DNA of 64,000 nt from Vermamoeba vermiformis (taxonomy: Eukaryota > Tubulinea > Echinamoebida), in NCBI GenBank assembly GCA_045837725.1, contig JBEWZL010000063.1, forward strand, positions 124,001 through 188,000. The letters are read 5' to 3'. The notes below the pieces were generated by a model, which did no database searches, had not been told where the DNA came from, and saw only the letters and a program-made list of their open reading frames with translations. Below, one piece after another: positions 1 to 15,472 of the stretch (position 1 is the first letter of the stretch; each line of letters opens with the position of its first letter). A program made the translations under genes and the position numbers.

Positions 1-1606
1 AAACGTTGGTCGAGGTACGTGAATAATATTTTTTGTACAATATCTTACGTTGGCTCAATCTAGATTACGAATTTCTGACTAATTTTCCATAAATAGGATC
101 AATTTACAAAATGCTTTGCCAGCCACGACGTAGAAAAGTGGAATTGGAATGCGTATTTATTGCCAGCATATTTATTGGGTGTAGTGTTCAGATACGGTGT
201 TTTGTTCCCCTTAAGGTTCGTACAACTTTTCAAACTCAAATCTGCCTTACTCCCCACAAAAAATTACGCACTCAATAGCCTCGTATTAACATTTATATTA
301 GACTATTTGCCTTGATTTCTGGTTGGATTGCATTTTTGCTTGGCTTCGTGCTTGTCTCCTTTATCTTTGGCGCCAACAAGAAAGCACGTGAGCACTATCA
401 AGTAAGCCTCTACCTCACAAAAATATACTACCAACATTTTTCCTAATATGGTAATATTTGCAGCGTATGTTGATTCGATTCTTGGCCTCAGTATTCGTTC
501 TGTCATGGAGCGGTGTCATCAAAATTCACGGCACTCGTCCGCACCGCCACGCCAATCAAGTCTTTGTGGCCAATCACAGCTCGGTCATCGACGTCGTTGT
601 CTTGTCGCAATACATGAGCTTTGCAGTGGTCGGTCAAAAACACCCCGGCATGATGGGTATGGAACGATCCAACCGTCTCAGATCGCACTAACGAACTCAC
701 TTTTACTAACGAAATTTTATAGGCTTGATTCAAGACCGTGTGTTGGGCTGCTTGGGAGGCATTTGGTTCCAACGTAACGAAGCTAAGGACCGTGAAAAGG
801 TCGCTAGAACGTAAGTGAAATCGCTAGTTGCAATTGAAACTCTCGTGCTAATTAAGTCTTTATTTAGTATTAAGGAACATATTAACAACCCGAACAACAA
901 CCCTTTGTTGATCTTCCCTGAAGGAGTCTGTGTAAATAACGAGTATGTAATTATGTTCAAGAAGGGTGCGTTCGAGTTGGGTGCTACAGTCTACCCCGTT
1001 GCCATCAAGTACAAGTAAGTGCCAATTCGACTAAGCACGCCAAGCACTCCTCTAATGTTTTTTTCTGTTCAGTAAGTTGTTCGTGGATGCGTTCTGGAAC
1101 AGTCGTATTCAAACTATTTGGCAACACTTGTTTAAATTGATGACGAGCTGGGCTGTTGTATGCGACGTCTGGTTCTTGGAGCCTCAAACAAAACAACCTA
1201 ATGAGACTCCTGAACAATTTTCTGAGCGTGTTAAGGTACGTGCCACATCCGCTTTTTTGACCAACTTTTATCTATACAAAATGTTCTATAAGACATCACA
1301 TGCATATAACCACTATTTTGCCGCCGCTTAATAAGCATTTATTAACTTGGTTTGACATTTTTAGTCTATGATTGCACGCAAGGCAGGTTTGGCTAACGTG
1401 CCATGGGACGGTTACTTGAAGTACTTGCGCCCTAACATTCGATTCACCAAGAACAAGCAACACGCCTTCGCGCACGGCTTGAGCAAGGTAAACACGATGC
1501 AAGATATGATCCGTGTAGATCAATTACTAATGTTGCTTTGTAGCGTTGTGCTGGTAGCTTAAAGTTGAGCCGCGAGATCCCAATGGACGACAAGAAAGAT
1601 GTTTAA
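1..1606 (+). CDS. Glycerol-3-phosphate acyltransferase, GPAT3/4 type (5' partial)
   Basis: The gene enters from the left edge: bases 1-14 are the end of an exon with a donor at 15, and the next exon starts near 97. Spliced in frame it gives a PlsC/LPLAT acyltransferase. The HX4D motif reads NHSSVID (exon from 464) and the FPEG block reads FPEGVCVNN (about 918). They are followed by MFKKGAFELGATVYPVAIKY and DAFWNSR...MTSWAVVCDVW, which are typical of human GPAT3/GPAT4. A hydrophobic segment (exon 303-403) precedes the catalytic domain, as in that ER membrane family. The expected role is acylation of glycerol-3-phosphate or lysophosphatidate at the ER in triacylglycerol synthesis. The FPEG[T] threonine is Val here. 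At least seven short introns are present. The last exon ends in SREIPMDDKKDV. The N-terminus lies outside the window. Confidence 0.9.
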
Positions 1607-1728
1607 TAATTATAAATACGTTGTTGATCTTATATAAATAAATTATTGTTTTAATTTGCTCCGGGTTGGAAGAAAATTGGTCAGGAAATTCGGATCTACA
1701 ACCAATTTTGATCAGAACACCACGCACG

Positions 1729-2141
1729 ATGTCAATGTCAAGGTATATCGGAAAGCTATGTGCTGTATCGTTTGTTTTTGGTGGATTAATGGAGTTTGTA
1801 ATGATCAAGTCTGGCTTCTGTAAGTACTAACGTGCGATCTTGACATCCGTGAAAGCAAAATTAGTGGACAATAATTTTTCCAAAGACAATAATGGTTATA
1901 TCTGACAACTTGCATTAAATTACTGAGTTTTACGGGGTGGTTTCAAATTTTAAAATAATTGAAAATATTAACAAGATCTGTCGCAGATGAACACGCCGTT
2001 AAAGCTACAGCCTCAGCACCGCAAGATGACGAAATGAAACAAAAATGGGAAAATTTTATGGAGCAATTGCGCGTCAAGCACGAGAATCAGCTTAAAGAAC
2101 GAGCCAAACAACAACAACAACAAAAGGATCAGAAGCAATAG
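1729..2141 (+). CDS. SMIM4/UQCC5-like small mitochondrial membrane protein
   Basis: Two exons (1729-1819 and 1987-2141) join as TT-T|AT to give about 80 residues. The first half holds one membrane segment, CAVSFVFGGLMEFVMIKSGFY. This closely resembles the FFVLGGTMEWIMIK segment of human SMIM4 (UQCC5), a factor for complex III assembly and mitoribosome association. The rest is a charged tail (EMKQKWENFMEQLRVKHENQ) ending in a Gln-rich stretch. The acceptor TGTCGCAG at 1981-1986 restores the frame, whereas the unspliced frame runs into stops. Function is inferred from this short motif only. It is close behind the acyltransferase on the same strand but has its own start. Confidence 0.6.
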
Positions 2142-2317
2142 ATCTGACCGCATGTAATTAATGTAAATAGTGTTATAAATGGTTCAGTTATACATAACGT
2201 CATTAGGTTCAATCCAAGCGTGAAGTCACGCGATCCTCGATCAGATCAAACATTTTGAATATTCACGTTTTATTTTCGATTATTTTTTCATTTATATTCA
2301 AGTTTTTCGCACTAATT

Positions 2318-4268
2318 TTAAATAATGTAATGGACCTTTTGTACGGTGTGATCAACAAAAGTGTCCGGCAACATTTGAGAGACGAACTTGTAGGTCTCGG
2401 GATCCAAGTACTCAGCCAATTCTTCCTTAGTAACCCACAAATAGTCAGCGATGCTGTCGTCCATAATCTTAAGAGAGCCCTTGATATAATATCCATACAT
2501 AAAGAAGACCTAAAAAACATGTCAGATCCGCGTGCCAACCACCGAAACAATCGATCGTATTATAGATAGGTATTCTATATGACAAGCGACAATAAGCGCA
2601 TCATCTAGTAGGTGCCTACCTTAGCCCCATAAGCATTCATTTTCTTTTGAACATCACGAGGGAACTCGTAGCCGTAGACACCTTGAGGGCAGTTTCCAGA
2701 GAAATAGACGTCCAAATCAGAGGAGAACTTTTCGATGAACTGGCGTTGACCAGACTATCATAACAACGGTTAATAAAGCATATTGCACACCAGTAATGGT
2801 CGGAGATATTGAGAGAAGATCAAGAAAGAGAAAATTTGTTCACCGACATGTCGCGTGTACATACCTCACGAATCATTTCACCCTTGACCCAATCGCCTTG
2901 AGGGAATTGCCAAGTGTGTTGATCTCGCTTTCGCTTAACGATCAAGAACAACTTCTTGTCCAATTTGCGGTACAACGACTTGCGATCATTTGCTTTATCA
3001 GCTTCAGTGATTCTGGGACCGAATAATTCAGCGGATTGAGTCTCGTTAGCCTTTCTCAACTCCTCAGCTCTGCTCTCTCTTTCTCGCTTAGCCTTAGCTT
3101 CCTCATCTTCAGTTTCAGTGGCTCCCTTCTTTTCCTTCTTCTTTTTCTTTTCCTGAAGTACAATGACCATGTTAATACCACACTCTTGTTAAGAAATCAA
3201 ATAATCAAGCGATGTTCGGTTTCAATATATCACGTGAAATGGCAGAATTAAGATCTCTTTGCAAGGTGCTCGAAGAATCCTCCGCGAATAAGTTCACTTA
3301 CTTTTTTATCACCGGTGGCAGTGGAAACACCAGAAGCCTTTTTATCTTCGTCTTCTAAGAGTGTCTTAATATCAGGCATTTGTTGTTTGATTGGCGCTTC
3401 CCACCTATAAAGCAATTACGCGTCAATAATTGTACGTGTCACAGCTTTCGAAACTGTCTATTAATATCAAGCTATTTGTAACCGTTGCGATAACATTATA
3501 GCAGGCGCTTAATATTTTAGAGTGGTACATGGTTTGTATTATAATTATCAACTGTAGCTTGTCGCCGTAACGATCATTTGACTGATTTGACTCGTTGTTG
3601 ACACGCTGCTAAATATTCTGTATTATCAATAATGTGCATAACTTACTTTTCTCGCCATTGTCTGTATTTAACCAACCACTCAGGGTCTTCAGGAGCAATA
3701 ATTTCTGGTCTTTCAATAATAGCAGCGGCTGATCGAGATAAATTAATTAATAACTATGCAAAACGATTGTATAACGGCCAAAATAAATCATAAAAATATG
3801 TGGCGATTTGTAGTATTATTTCTTACCTTTAATGACCCAATCTCTTGCAAATCCACTCTGTTTTGCGGTATTATTTTTGTTATTCCATTCATTAATCAAC
3901 GAGGCGAATTGTGCTTTTCTAACACGAAGCGGTGTCCTGTGTGTATTGATATCTGCAATAAATTAGTTCTCTGGACGCACACAAATAATAATTATCCTCG
4001 ATCTAATTTTAAATAATCAAGGAAGCGATAGTAATTGCTGAAAAATGTTTAGCGCGTGTTACCACGAAGCAAAATAATATTATTAAAATTATTTGACGTT
4101 TTCTGCTCGGTTGTAATTACATTCTTCAGGGGATTGAGGAGACAATCCACGTCTGACAGCCTGTGTGTGGAACAAAGAAGCAGCGCCAGTGGAAGCTTGA
4201 ACGCTCCTTAGGGACCTGGAAGTCACAGTAGTAGAAACTGCTTTTACGACTTTTGTGGTTGTTAACAT
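2318..4268 (-). CDS. mrpl46: Mitochondrial large ribosomal subunit protein mL46 (MRPL46)
   Basis: Read on the minus strand from an ATG at 4268, the first exon gives a basic, Ser/Thr-rich N-terminus (MLTTTKVVKAVSTTV), fitting a mitochondrial presequence. Later exons give WEAPIKQQM, then ELFGPRITEADKANDRKSLY, followed by RKLDKKLFLIVKRKRDQHTW and QFPQGDWVKGEMIRE. This is the Nudix-like core of MRPL46, which in animals reads [20 protein letters not shown]. The C-terminus (DSIADYLWVTKEELAEYLDP) also fits the family. A Lys/Glu-rich insert (KKKKKEKKGATETEDEEAKA) lies before the core. The product is a structural component of the mitochondrial ribosome and the Nudix fold is not expected to be catalytic. 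About six introns. Confidence 0.88.
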
Positions 4269-4432
4269 GGCGACAGTTGCACGAAAGAGATGCGAAAGAT
4301 CAGTAAACGAAATTGACCCGTGGGTAAGATCTAGTTAAACGACAAAAACGTACAAACATTATTATGAGTAATCAGACATTTATTCGCGCTTCATGAAGCG
4401 CTAAATGTACAAGTAAATCCATCAGAGCAGAT

Positions 4433-5419
<987 letters not shown>

Positions 5420-5553
5420 TTATGGCCAGATCGTCAAACTTTGGTCAACCGCATTGTAATCTTAGGAAACTGATGTAAATTCTGCTGTTCTCTATTTTTA
5501 GAGATTCAGGGAATTATTGATGGACCTTTCCTCGCGTGGCCTTGCGTGCCAGG

Positions 5554-5868
5554 TCATTCCTTTGCCTCTTCTGGATGCTTCGACCACGAATCGGCCGAAC
5601 TCTGCCTTTGAACAGCACTTTCGGGCCTGTAATTGATGTTCGAACCTCCTAATGAACTGCCATTTGGCTTCGATAACGTAAGTTCACGTACTAGCTTGTT
5701 TAGCATTAATTCTTCCATTATTCTCCGCTTTTTTCTTTGATCAGAAAACGTAAATTTTCTTTTATCTTCCGTAAAACTGACCAACCCTTTTCCTTGCCCG
5801 AGACCTTCATACATCGGTACATCTATATTTCTTTCTTTACTTAAAAATAGAGGCGAATTTTTGGGCAC
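5554..5868 (-). CDS. Hypothetical basic protein (probably the last exon of a spliced gene)
   Basis: This minus-strand reading frame of about 100 codons contains MYEGLGQGKGLVSFTEDKRK, FTFSDQRKKRRIMEELMLNK and a Ser/Pro-rich end (SADSWSKHPEEAKE). No ATG opens the frame at its 5' end. The frame stays open to an AG at about 5886 (gaatcgaag), so it is probably a 3' exon or one that starts at the internal ATG near 5812. The composition (K/R/E-rich, low complexity at the end) looks coding but I recognise no family. Its upstream partner exon could not be placed with confidence between 5890 and 6180. Confidence 0.35.
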   Translation of the reverse strand: MPKNSPLFLSKERNIDVPMYEGLGQGKGLVSFTEDKRKFTFSDQRKKRRIMEELMLNKLVRELTLSKPNGSSLGGSNINYRPESAVQRQSSADSWSKHPEEAKE

Positions 5869-6259
5869 GCGCGTTTTTCGATCTTCGATTCAAAATTCAA
5901 TTCGCACCATATAGCATTTTACGGTCCATAGAGAGTTATACAAATATATTTCAATGAAGGAGATGCTGATTTATATTGCTAAAGTCAATTTGAAGCTAAT
6001 TCAATTTTTCGTGATACTACACGAACTTTCTCGGGTGTGTGAGCTTTGTATGACAACTTTGCGACCCTATAAACGGGATTTTACGTACTATAAATATTAT
6101 CGAGGAGCACTTAACCGGGGATGATTTACGAGCCCACTGCGGACCGCAAGCAAGTTGTGAAGAGTACTTACAATTTATTAATAATTAATTGCATTATACA
6201 AGGTGAGGAAATAAATACATTGGCATAATTCGTATCGTATACATAAATTTAAAATGGTT
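5869..6259. other. Gap between the small unknown gene and the kinase gene
   Basis: This AT-rich stretch separates the hypothetical exon from the 3' end of the kinase gene. It could hold upstream exons or the promoter of the small minus-strand gene. I see no RNA gene, clear repeat or convincing exon. Confidence 0.4.
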
Positions 6260-8320
<2,061 letters not shown>

Positions 8321-8743
8321 CTTTGGCGATGCGAGAATTATATTATAATGCTTGTTGCTATTTATATAGAGCTAGTATGGTTTTTAATTTCCTTCAGCGA
8401 ACCATTTTCTTGCCAACCTGCAGATCCTCCGACAAATTCCTTCCCAAAATAAAAAATTGTTGCAGGTCGTTTGGGCTGGTCTTTATTGAACTTTCATTGC
8501 ACACGTAACCCACACATAATGGTACGATCATGATCTTTTATGGAATTTTGTGAAGCTATTTTCAACGTCGAATCTTGCGAAGATGAGCAGATTTAATTAC
8601 CATTCAAACTCGCCTTAAGGGCAATAAAAATCAGCAAATTTAGTAATTAAATATGCAAATTTTATCAGTGATGGATGTAGACGAGGACGATCATCGTGCT
8701 ATTCTTCTTTTATTCCATCCCGAGGACAATATTAATACCTACT

Positions 8744-9892
8744 ATGCAGGCTGACGTTGATCAAATTACCGATCTTAATGCACCGCCAGAGGCCGATAGA
8801 AGAGAGCCTTCACGTTCTCGCTCGCGCTCTCGTTCGAGAGAGAGATCACCACCACCACGTGATCGCTCTCGTTCCAGATCTCGAGACAGACGTGATTTCA
8901 GACGTGATCGCTCGCGTTCAAGATCAAAGGACAGAAGGTAAGGACCCGCAGTCACTCCTCAGCATTTTACTTCCAAAGGATGAAAAGGCATCTGCAAAGA
9001 GTTTTCTCGTCCACACGGGTTTATTATTTTAAAACAAGCGTTAAGTTTGGCCCGCTACTTATACTAATGCGCTAAAATTATATAGAGACCCTCGTGAACT
9101 CGAGAATTCAAAAACAATTTTCTTTGGCAATTTGTCATACAACATCCGCGACAGAGACTTACGTGATTTAATGGAGCGATTTGGTCGCGTTAAATTTGTT
9201 AAAGTTGGTTTCAATCAGTAAGTATTCAACTTTAAACGAGTTGAAGGGCAACCAGTTCGCAAATCTTGCAGATTCTTACTTTTTTGCCTCAGACGCACAG
9301 GACAGAGCAAGGGTTACGCCTTCGTAGAATTTGAACACAGAAGAGACGCTGAAGAGGCTTTTTATAAGTACCAAGACTATCCTCTCGACGGCCGAAGGTT
9401 GCGACTGGATTGGGATTTGGGCTACGACAAGAAGATGCGCGAACGTGGTGGCGAGCGTGGAGATCGAGGTCGTCCTCCTCCACACTACGCCCCTAGAGAT
9501 CACTATGATCGTCCTCACAGAGGTTATGGCGGTCACGGTGGCTACGGTGGTGGCTATTATCCTCCTCATGGGTAAGCAGATCGAGCTTCTTTATCTCTAC
9601 ATTACAAAGTTACACTCTTTTCATATTGCACACTTATATTGGCACTGTGGTCCGTTACTAATATATCACATTTATAGAGGTGACAGAGGTTATGGTGGCG
9701 GTGGTCGATACAGATCTCGATCGCCTCCTCCTCGTCGAAGCCCTCCTCCCCCAGAATGTAAGTAGAAAATGAAAATATCTGGTTTGCATATGAACTAACG
9801 ACGTGTTTGCAGACGGCCGTAAGAGAAGCCGTAGTCCTTCACCTGGACCTGATCGACGACCTGAAAAGCGACAGAGACTCGATCCGCGTTAA
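8744..9892 (+). CDS. RS-domain RNA-binding splicing factor (one RRM)
   Basis: About five exons. The start ATG at 8744 gives MQADVDQITDLNAPPEADRR, then an N-terminal RS region (SRSRSRSRSRERSPPPRDRS). One RRM follows, with RNP2 as IFFGNL and RNP1 as KGYAFVEF. After it comes a Gly/Tyr/Arg-rich tract (HRGYGGHGGYGGGYY, RGYGGGGRY) and a second RS/SP tail (YRSRSPPPRRSPPP to EKRQRLDPR). This layout suits a Tra2- or SRSF-type factor that binds exonic enhancers in the nucleus and recruits the spliceosome. I cannot assign a precise orthologue. Phosphorylation of the RS repeats by SRPK or CLK kinases is the usual control. Confidence 0.9.
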
Positions 9893-10631
9893 TTTGTTTT
9901 TCTGTTTAACATTTAACCTAAATTTATATAACCCCTTATCTCTTTAGCGTGGAGAATATATAGAAGTAGATAGTAGATCCCGAGAGGACTAAGGATAAAT
10001 AAATTTACGAACAATTCAATGTTGGATGTTGATGACGATACAGTGGACGACGAAATGCAGCTCTAGAGCCTAGGAGAGGAAAGTAGGTAGATTGGATTGC
10101 CTTTGAAGATGTTTCGATGTTAGTGGAATTTCGATTTTGTCGATGCTCACCGTTGCAGATCAGCGCAAGATTTGCAGTTCACACGCGAGATGATTTGCGA
10201 GATCACAGCCAAACGACGTAATAGGTCTCATTGCCACTTCAATAGCGCAGATGTATTCAATGGTTTGATGCACTAGGCCCGATGATCCCCTTATGAACAT
10301 GGCGATGCGGAAAGCTCAGTTTTTGATTAACCACTAACACAATTGCCGATATTTATCAATTTATCGATAACTGCCGATATTGACTAAGAGTGGCATAGCT
10401 AATCCGTAGTGCTGACGTTCTTCGAGAGCGAAGGTACAATTTTTTCTTGGTCGCCACATCCGGTAAGTACTTTCGTCGTGTAGATTTAAGTAATAAAGCA
10501 CTACCAATTAAAAACAAACATGCTATTTATTTTACCAAGAAGCTGTTATTTATTTTATGTTTCATGATCAAAGGGATCAACACGTCAGCGAGGAATTTTG
10601 CCTTTTTTTTTTGGTCCAAAACTTGACTGCG
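9893..10631. other. Noncoding interval; probable promoter and 5' UTR of the ankyrin-BTB gene
   Basis: The 3' flank of the splicing-factor gene has AATAAA-like sequence near 9998. Further right, CCGGTAAGTACT at about 10460 looks like the donor of a 5' UTR intron for the next gene. Two copies of TGCCGATATT (10344 and 10372) flank the palindrome TATCGATA. No protein-coding exon is convincing here. Confidence 0.4.
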
Positions 10632-10646
10632 ATGGAACGAAGTAAC

Positions 10647-13600
10647 ATGGGTAACAAGCACTCTTCAGAAGAAGACACTATACAAGGACGGATAAAGCAA
10701 GCGAATGATTTTACAGTCACCATTGATCGTAAGATTAAATTTGCGATCGAGTTAGGAATTCTAATCTGGATTTTCCAGTTGCCCACAACGCCGGATCCGA
10801 TTTCGAAATCGTAGCAATGAAAAAGAAGTTATACGTAGTAAGCGGGACTGGCGAAAAAATAGATTTTACAAGCCAGCTGCCAACGGAAACTTGGTCTTCC
10901 GCAACGTTGGGGTAAGAAGTAGCAATTTTAAATACTCAATTAAATTATTAATATTACATTCTATTTATACTGCAATATTTGGCGGTAATTAAAATAAAAT
11001 TAAATTTCTCATTTGAATTGCAAATTGTTTCTAACCGCGTTTTTAGCTTATCTAGGGACTTTGTTGGAGGCTATTTGATAATAGAATTTTTTATAAAGCG
11101 CCATTATAATATGCCACATGAAGGTAGGTTTGATTAAAGATCTTTGATCCAACTCGACGACAAGCAATCTTATCTTATTCATGTAGCGGCTGGCACGGCA
11201 ACAATTCCATTAGAATTTACGAGCATTCGAAAGAAGACTCATAAAGCAACTTATTCTGTATCTAACCAGCCCAATTCAAACCAAACCACAACCGCCTTTT
11301 ATGGGTTCCATAAGGAGACAAAATTCGATGCTACGTTAAATTTTATTCTCGAATCTGGTAATATTATTTAAACTATATGAACCGTACTAATTCGATTTAG
11401 AATTCAAATTGGATCCCGTTGAGGAGTTAGTAGTTGTTGATGAAGAGTTGGAAGCTGAGGCTCTTCAGCCGTACATGGATACTCATGCATCATATAATAC
11501 GGCCAAATTACAGATGATTAATCAAAAAAAATTCAGTACGTAGCCAACTTTCTTCCGTCAAATTTCCTAGATCCACTGTCTGTCATTTTACTCCATATTT
11601 TTTACTGTCAATACTAAGCTGCCTTAGCGAACTAATTAATGTCTTATTATAGACCAATATGTCGTACTTACAGCACCGGAACTGCCTCACATCCGTGCAA
11701 TTTACTGGTTGGTTCAAGGAGAGCAAAATACTCGTTGTGTCATTGCTGAACAAGTCCATGATAAATATTTCACTTTATGGCATCGAGCTAATACTCCTGA
11801 TACACCTAAAAAAGCTTGGAAGTCATTGCGAAGACTCATCGAATCTCAACAAATCGAAGGTGGACTCGGTCTTACGGAGTCATTTTGGGGCTACAAAGAG
11901 ACCAATGTCACACCTGCAAATATCAATGACATTCCCAAGGACGACGCGCACGTGTCTGACAGACTAATGTTACGAACTTCAAGCGGACGAGGTGTCTTAA
12001 GGTCTTCTGGTACGTCACTCGCAATTTGATACTTTTGCCCGGTCATTAGCTGCTAGAAAATATAACTGACATTCCTTATAGCGGATTATATGGACATTTA
12101 TTATGCAGCAAAGACTGGCAGCATGGAATACTTGCGTAATTACGTCTTTAAAGAAAAAGTTAATGTGAACAAGAAAGACGAACACGGCAATCGTAAGAAG
12201 TTTTGAGCACATAGGACGTAATTACTATCATATTAATGCTATATTAATATACAGTACCTGTTTACTACGCTGCGTTATGTGGTCAGAGTTTGGCGCTAAC
12301 ATTCCTGTTTGATAATGGTGCCGAGGTATGTTAACATCTTTACTGATAATCTTTACCGTTTAATAATAAAAAATTTATTATTTAGCTCGACTTGTCATCT
12401 ATTGAAGGTCAACGAACATGGTTAGCAGCGCACAGTATGAGAATTCGAGATATTTTGCGAGCAAGATCCAAGTACTCAGACATTGGTGGGCATCAAGTAA
12501 TCCTACAAAAAGCCTTTAGAGGTACCGTGGCCGAGATACAGAGCACTTTGAACAGCGGCCAAGTTAATATCAACTTCGTGGGAGCGAACGGACTTCGCGC
12601 CATTGACTACGCGTGCTTAGCTGAGAATGTTCCTGTCATCGAGTTCTTAAAAAAGAACGAGTCATTTGACACGTTGATTTCCGGATTTAGAAGTCTGATT
12701 CATTCCGGCGATCACCACGACATTGTCATTAACATTGGGGTAAGCCGAGATAAAAACATTATTGCAAGTCATATGACCTATGAAGAGGCGATATGGTTTT
12801 GACTTCTTTCGGTTCCTAGGGACAGAGAATCAAAGCCCATCGTATTTTGTTGCTTTCAGCGTGCAGTTTCTTCCCGCAAATCATTGGCGTGTCAAACGAA
12901 GAGTTCAACAAGCCAGTAGCAGTTGGAAACAACACGAACACGAGTGATGGTCAAAAGGGTCCTATTGAAGTTACTGTCACTCAGCCTATTGTTCCATTGG
13001 ACGCATATGCTCTGCGTGCCTTCGTGCATTACTTGTACTACGGTGCCATTGATTGGTTCCCAAATAAGGTAATAATATATATCGCTATGCACGATAGGTT
13101 GTCACTTCTAATACAATTTCCTTTTTTAGAAAGTGTTAGATCAATTAGCCGCACTAGCGAAGAAGTACGAGACCACGGAAGATTTTGAAATTTTGGCAAA
13201 GTATTGCAAAGCCGAGAAAATCACTTTCCCTAAAATAGCCATGCCTGCTCACTTTGGCAAATGTAAGTTTTTCTGAGCATTTGATTTCGAGCTCGTAAAA
13301 TTGACTTTCTGATAGCTCTCTTGCCGTATGTGAATAACTCGGAGTTCCACGACCTTGTGTTCGAGATCCACGGCAAACAGATCTACGCGCACAAAGTCAT
13401 TTTGTCAGCGCGCAGTCAGTATTTTGCAGCCATGTTTGGCAGTGAAATGGTCGAAGCAAAACAATACGTCTTGCCCATCACCGATGATATTTCTGTTGAA
13501 GTTTTCTTATTGGTGGTACGTACTGCTTATCTGAGGCATACTTTCCTTTTAAGGTAATTTCTAACGAAATTTCATGCTCAGCTCGAGTTTATCTACACCG

Positions 13601-13960
13601 ATCAGATATCAGACGCTGCAAATTTGTCTCCAATGTCGTGCTTGGAAATGATTTTATTGGTATGAAATGTAAAATTCTCGGAAAAATTATTTACTAATAG
13701 TATATTTATAGGCGCATAAGTACATGTTAACCGCATTGAAAGCATTTTTGGATGATTTTATTTGCTCCAATTTTGATATTGAGCTCGAAGATGCATTGGA
13801 CTCGTACACTTTTGCCGCTGAATTCAAAGTCGATAGATTCCAAAAGAAGTGCGCGCAATTCATTAAATCAAATATTCGTCTTATTGAACAGTCGCCAAGT
13901 TACAAAGAGCTCTCGAAGGAAGCAACAAAGAAGATCCAGGACGAAATCGTTAACAAATAG
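10647..13960 (+). CDS. Ankyrin-repeat protein with two BTB domains
   Basis: About twelve exons. The first half (AHNAGSDFEIVAMKKKLYVV onward) is unrecognised and includes a stretch starting PELPHIRAIYWLVQGEQNTR. Next come ankyrin-like repeats (DYMDIYYAAKTGSMEYLRNY, VPVYYAALCGQSLALTFLFD, GANGLRAIDYACLAENVPVI). Then BTB 1 (HHDIVINIGGQRIKAHRILL) and BTB 2 (FHDLVFEIHGKQIYAHKVIL, SARSQYFAAMFGSEMVEA). The ankyrin-BTB-BTB order is that of ABTB1/BPOZ-type proteins, which act as CUL3 substrate adaptors. I chose the ATG at 10647 because it gives MGNKHSSEE, a good N-myristoylation motif. An upstream ATG at 10632 would add only MERSN and hide the glycine. The intron at about 11115-11186 is inferred from frame (GAA-G|CG-GCT). 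Confidence 0.82.
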
Positions 13961-14169
13961 CATTGAATCTAGATTTTGTAGTAATAAATTATTATTATTA
14001 CTCTTGCATTGTTTTTTGCATTACAGCTCAAGCATTTACAAACGAAAAACTAAAATGTAATTACCGAAATGTATCGAGGAGGCTGAAGGTACTGTACATA
14101 ATTTTATTTATACATAAGCACGTAGGAGTCAAATGCTTCATCGATATACTTGAGATAAGGCTGAAAGCA

Positions 14170-15234
14170 CTAGCGAGGAAATTTGAATCTGGCAACCACG
14201 TCGATAAATCCCAAAGTAAATGTTTGAATAGCGCTGAACGTCAAATAGAATAGACAACCTCCATATAAGCTACTAATGCCATGTTGCTCGATAGTTATTT
14301 TAGCGTAGTCTAAACCTGACAAATCCAGTCGATCTGCCAACATCAATTCTTGCATGATGGTGTCCAAGAAATACGTGCCAATTAAAGGTACTGAGCCAAA
14401 TAACCACATTAACGTGCCTAATCTGACGCGTCCTGGATAGTTTACGAAGTATTGCGAAATGTAAGAGAAGATCGAGCCTGAAACCAAAGATAGCGCTCCT
14501 TTAGCCAATATGCTTATCATTCCAATACCAAAGCCATTATATAACGATATTATTCTGTCTTTTGACGAGAACGTGTCCGACAAAACGCCAATAGTTGATG
14601 CATCCGGATGCGACGCCATAACTCGCGTAACAATCGTGTCCAAAGGATAAAATAGTCCAAAAAGTAGTAGGTTCATAATGAATTTGCTGGTGGCGCTTTG
14701 TGAGCGATTTTGATTCTTATTTTCATCCGTTTTTTTGGCTTCAGAGATTCGTTTCGAATTGATCCAGTCACCAAGCCACAGCGCAGCTTCAACTTTCAAT
14801 AACATTAATAATGCACCACTATATAATGATGTGAATCCGTTCGAGTGCATAAGCAACGAGGTCCAACCAAGAAAACTCAAGGGCGCGGAAAGTTTACCGT
14901 TGCGGATGTGGTAATTCTAAAATTAAAAATAAGATTAAATTAATGCTTTAATAGTTATCGTTTAATATAAATTCGGTGATAAAATATTATTATACAGCAT
15001 TTATAAAAATTTAAAATTTGATACTCGAGTATATTTTCACAAATCTAGTTTAGAAGAGTATCAATACACCTGCAAACTAAGATAGATAATATTACCTAAT
15101 TTTCTAACAATTACCTGTGTTTGCAGAAGCAGTTTCAAGCGAGTCACTGGCGCTAAAGTAAATCTCTCAACTGCTCGACCTAATTTTGGTCCAAACAATC
15201 GCTCAAAGGGGTTAGTTGATCCTTCTTCTGCCAT
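14170..15234 (-). CDS. Divergent mitochondrial carrier family protein (copy A)
   Basis: Two exons. The start at 15234 gives MAEEGSTNPFERLFGPKLGR, then APVTRLKLLLQTQ, resembling the first carrier motif of ADP/ATP carriers (APIERVKLLLQ). The second exon holds several hydrophobic helices and later motifs, LFYPLDTIVTRVMA and GTYFLDTIMQELML. The three-fold carrier layout is visible, but the Px[D/E]xx[K/R] signatures are degraded: Thr replaces the acid in repeat 1, and repeat 3 lacks the proline. Transport substrate cannot be guessed. A relative with an intron at the matching place after the LLLQxQ motif lies at 27092-28023. It is convergent with the BTB gene. Confidence 0.72.
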
Positions 15235-15472
15235 GAATTTATAGTGTTTATAATATCGCTAATTAACAACTAATAGACCACCCGCAACAAAATCTTAAGC
15301 GAAATTTCCGGCGAAGAAAGCAGGATTTAGATTCCACCAATTGTTTATCGCGAGTCCCCTACTGTCGATTGTGTCTTTTTCCTACTGGACCCGGGATGAG
15401 TTCTCGTGTGCCATAAATAACTTGGCCTAACCGAAAAAAGAAATTGATGCCACTACAAATCAAGACAAGAAG

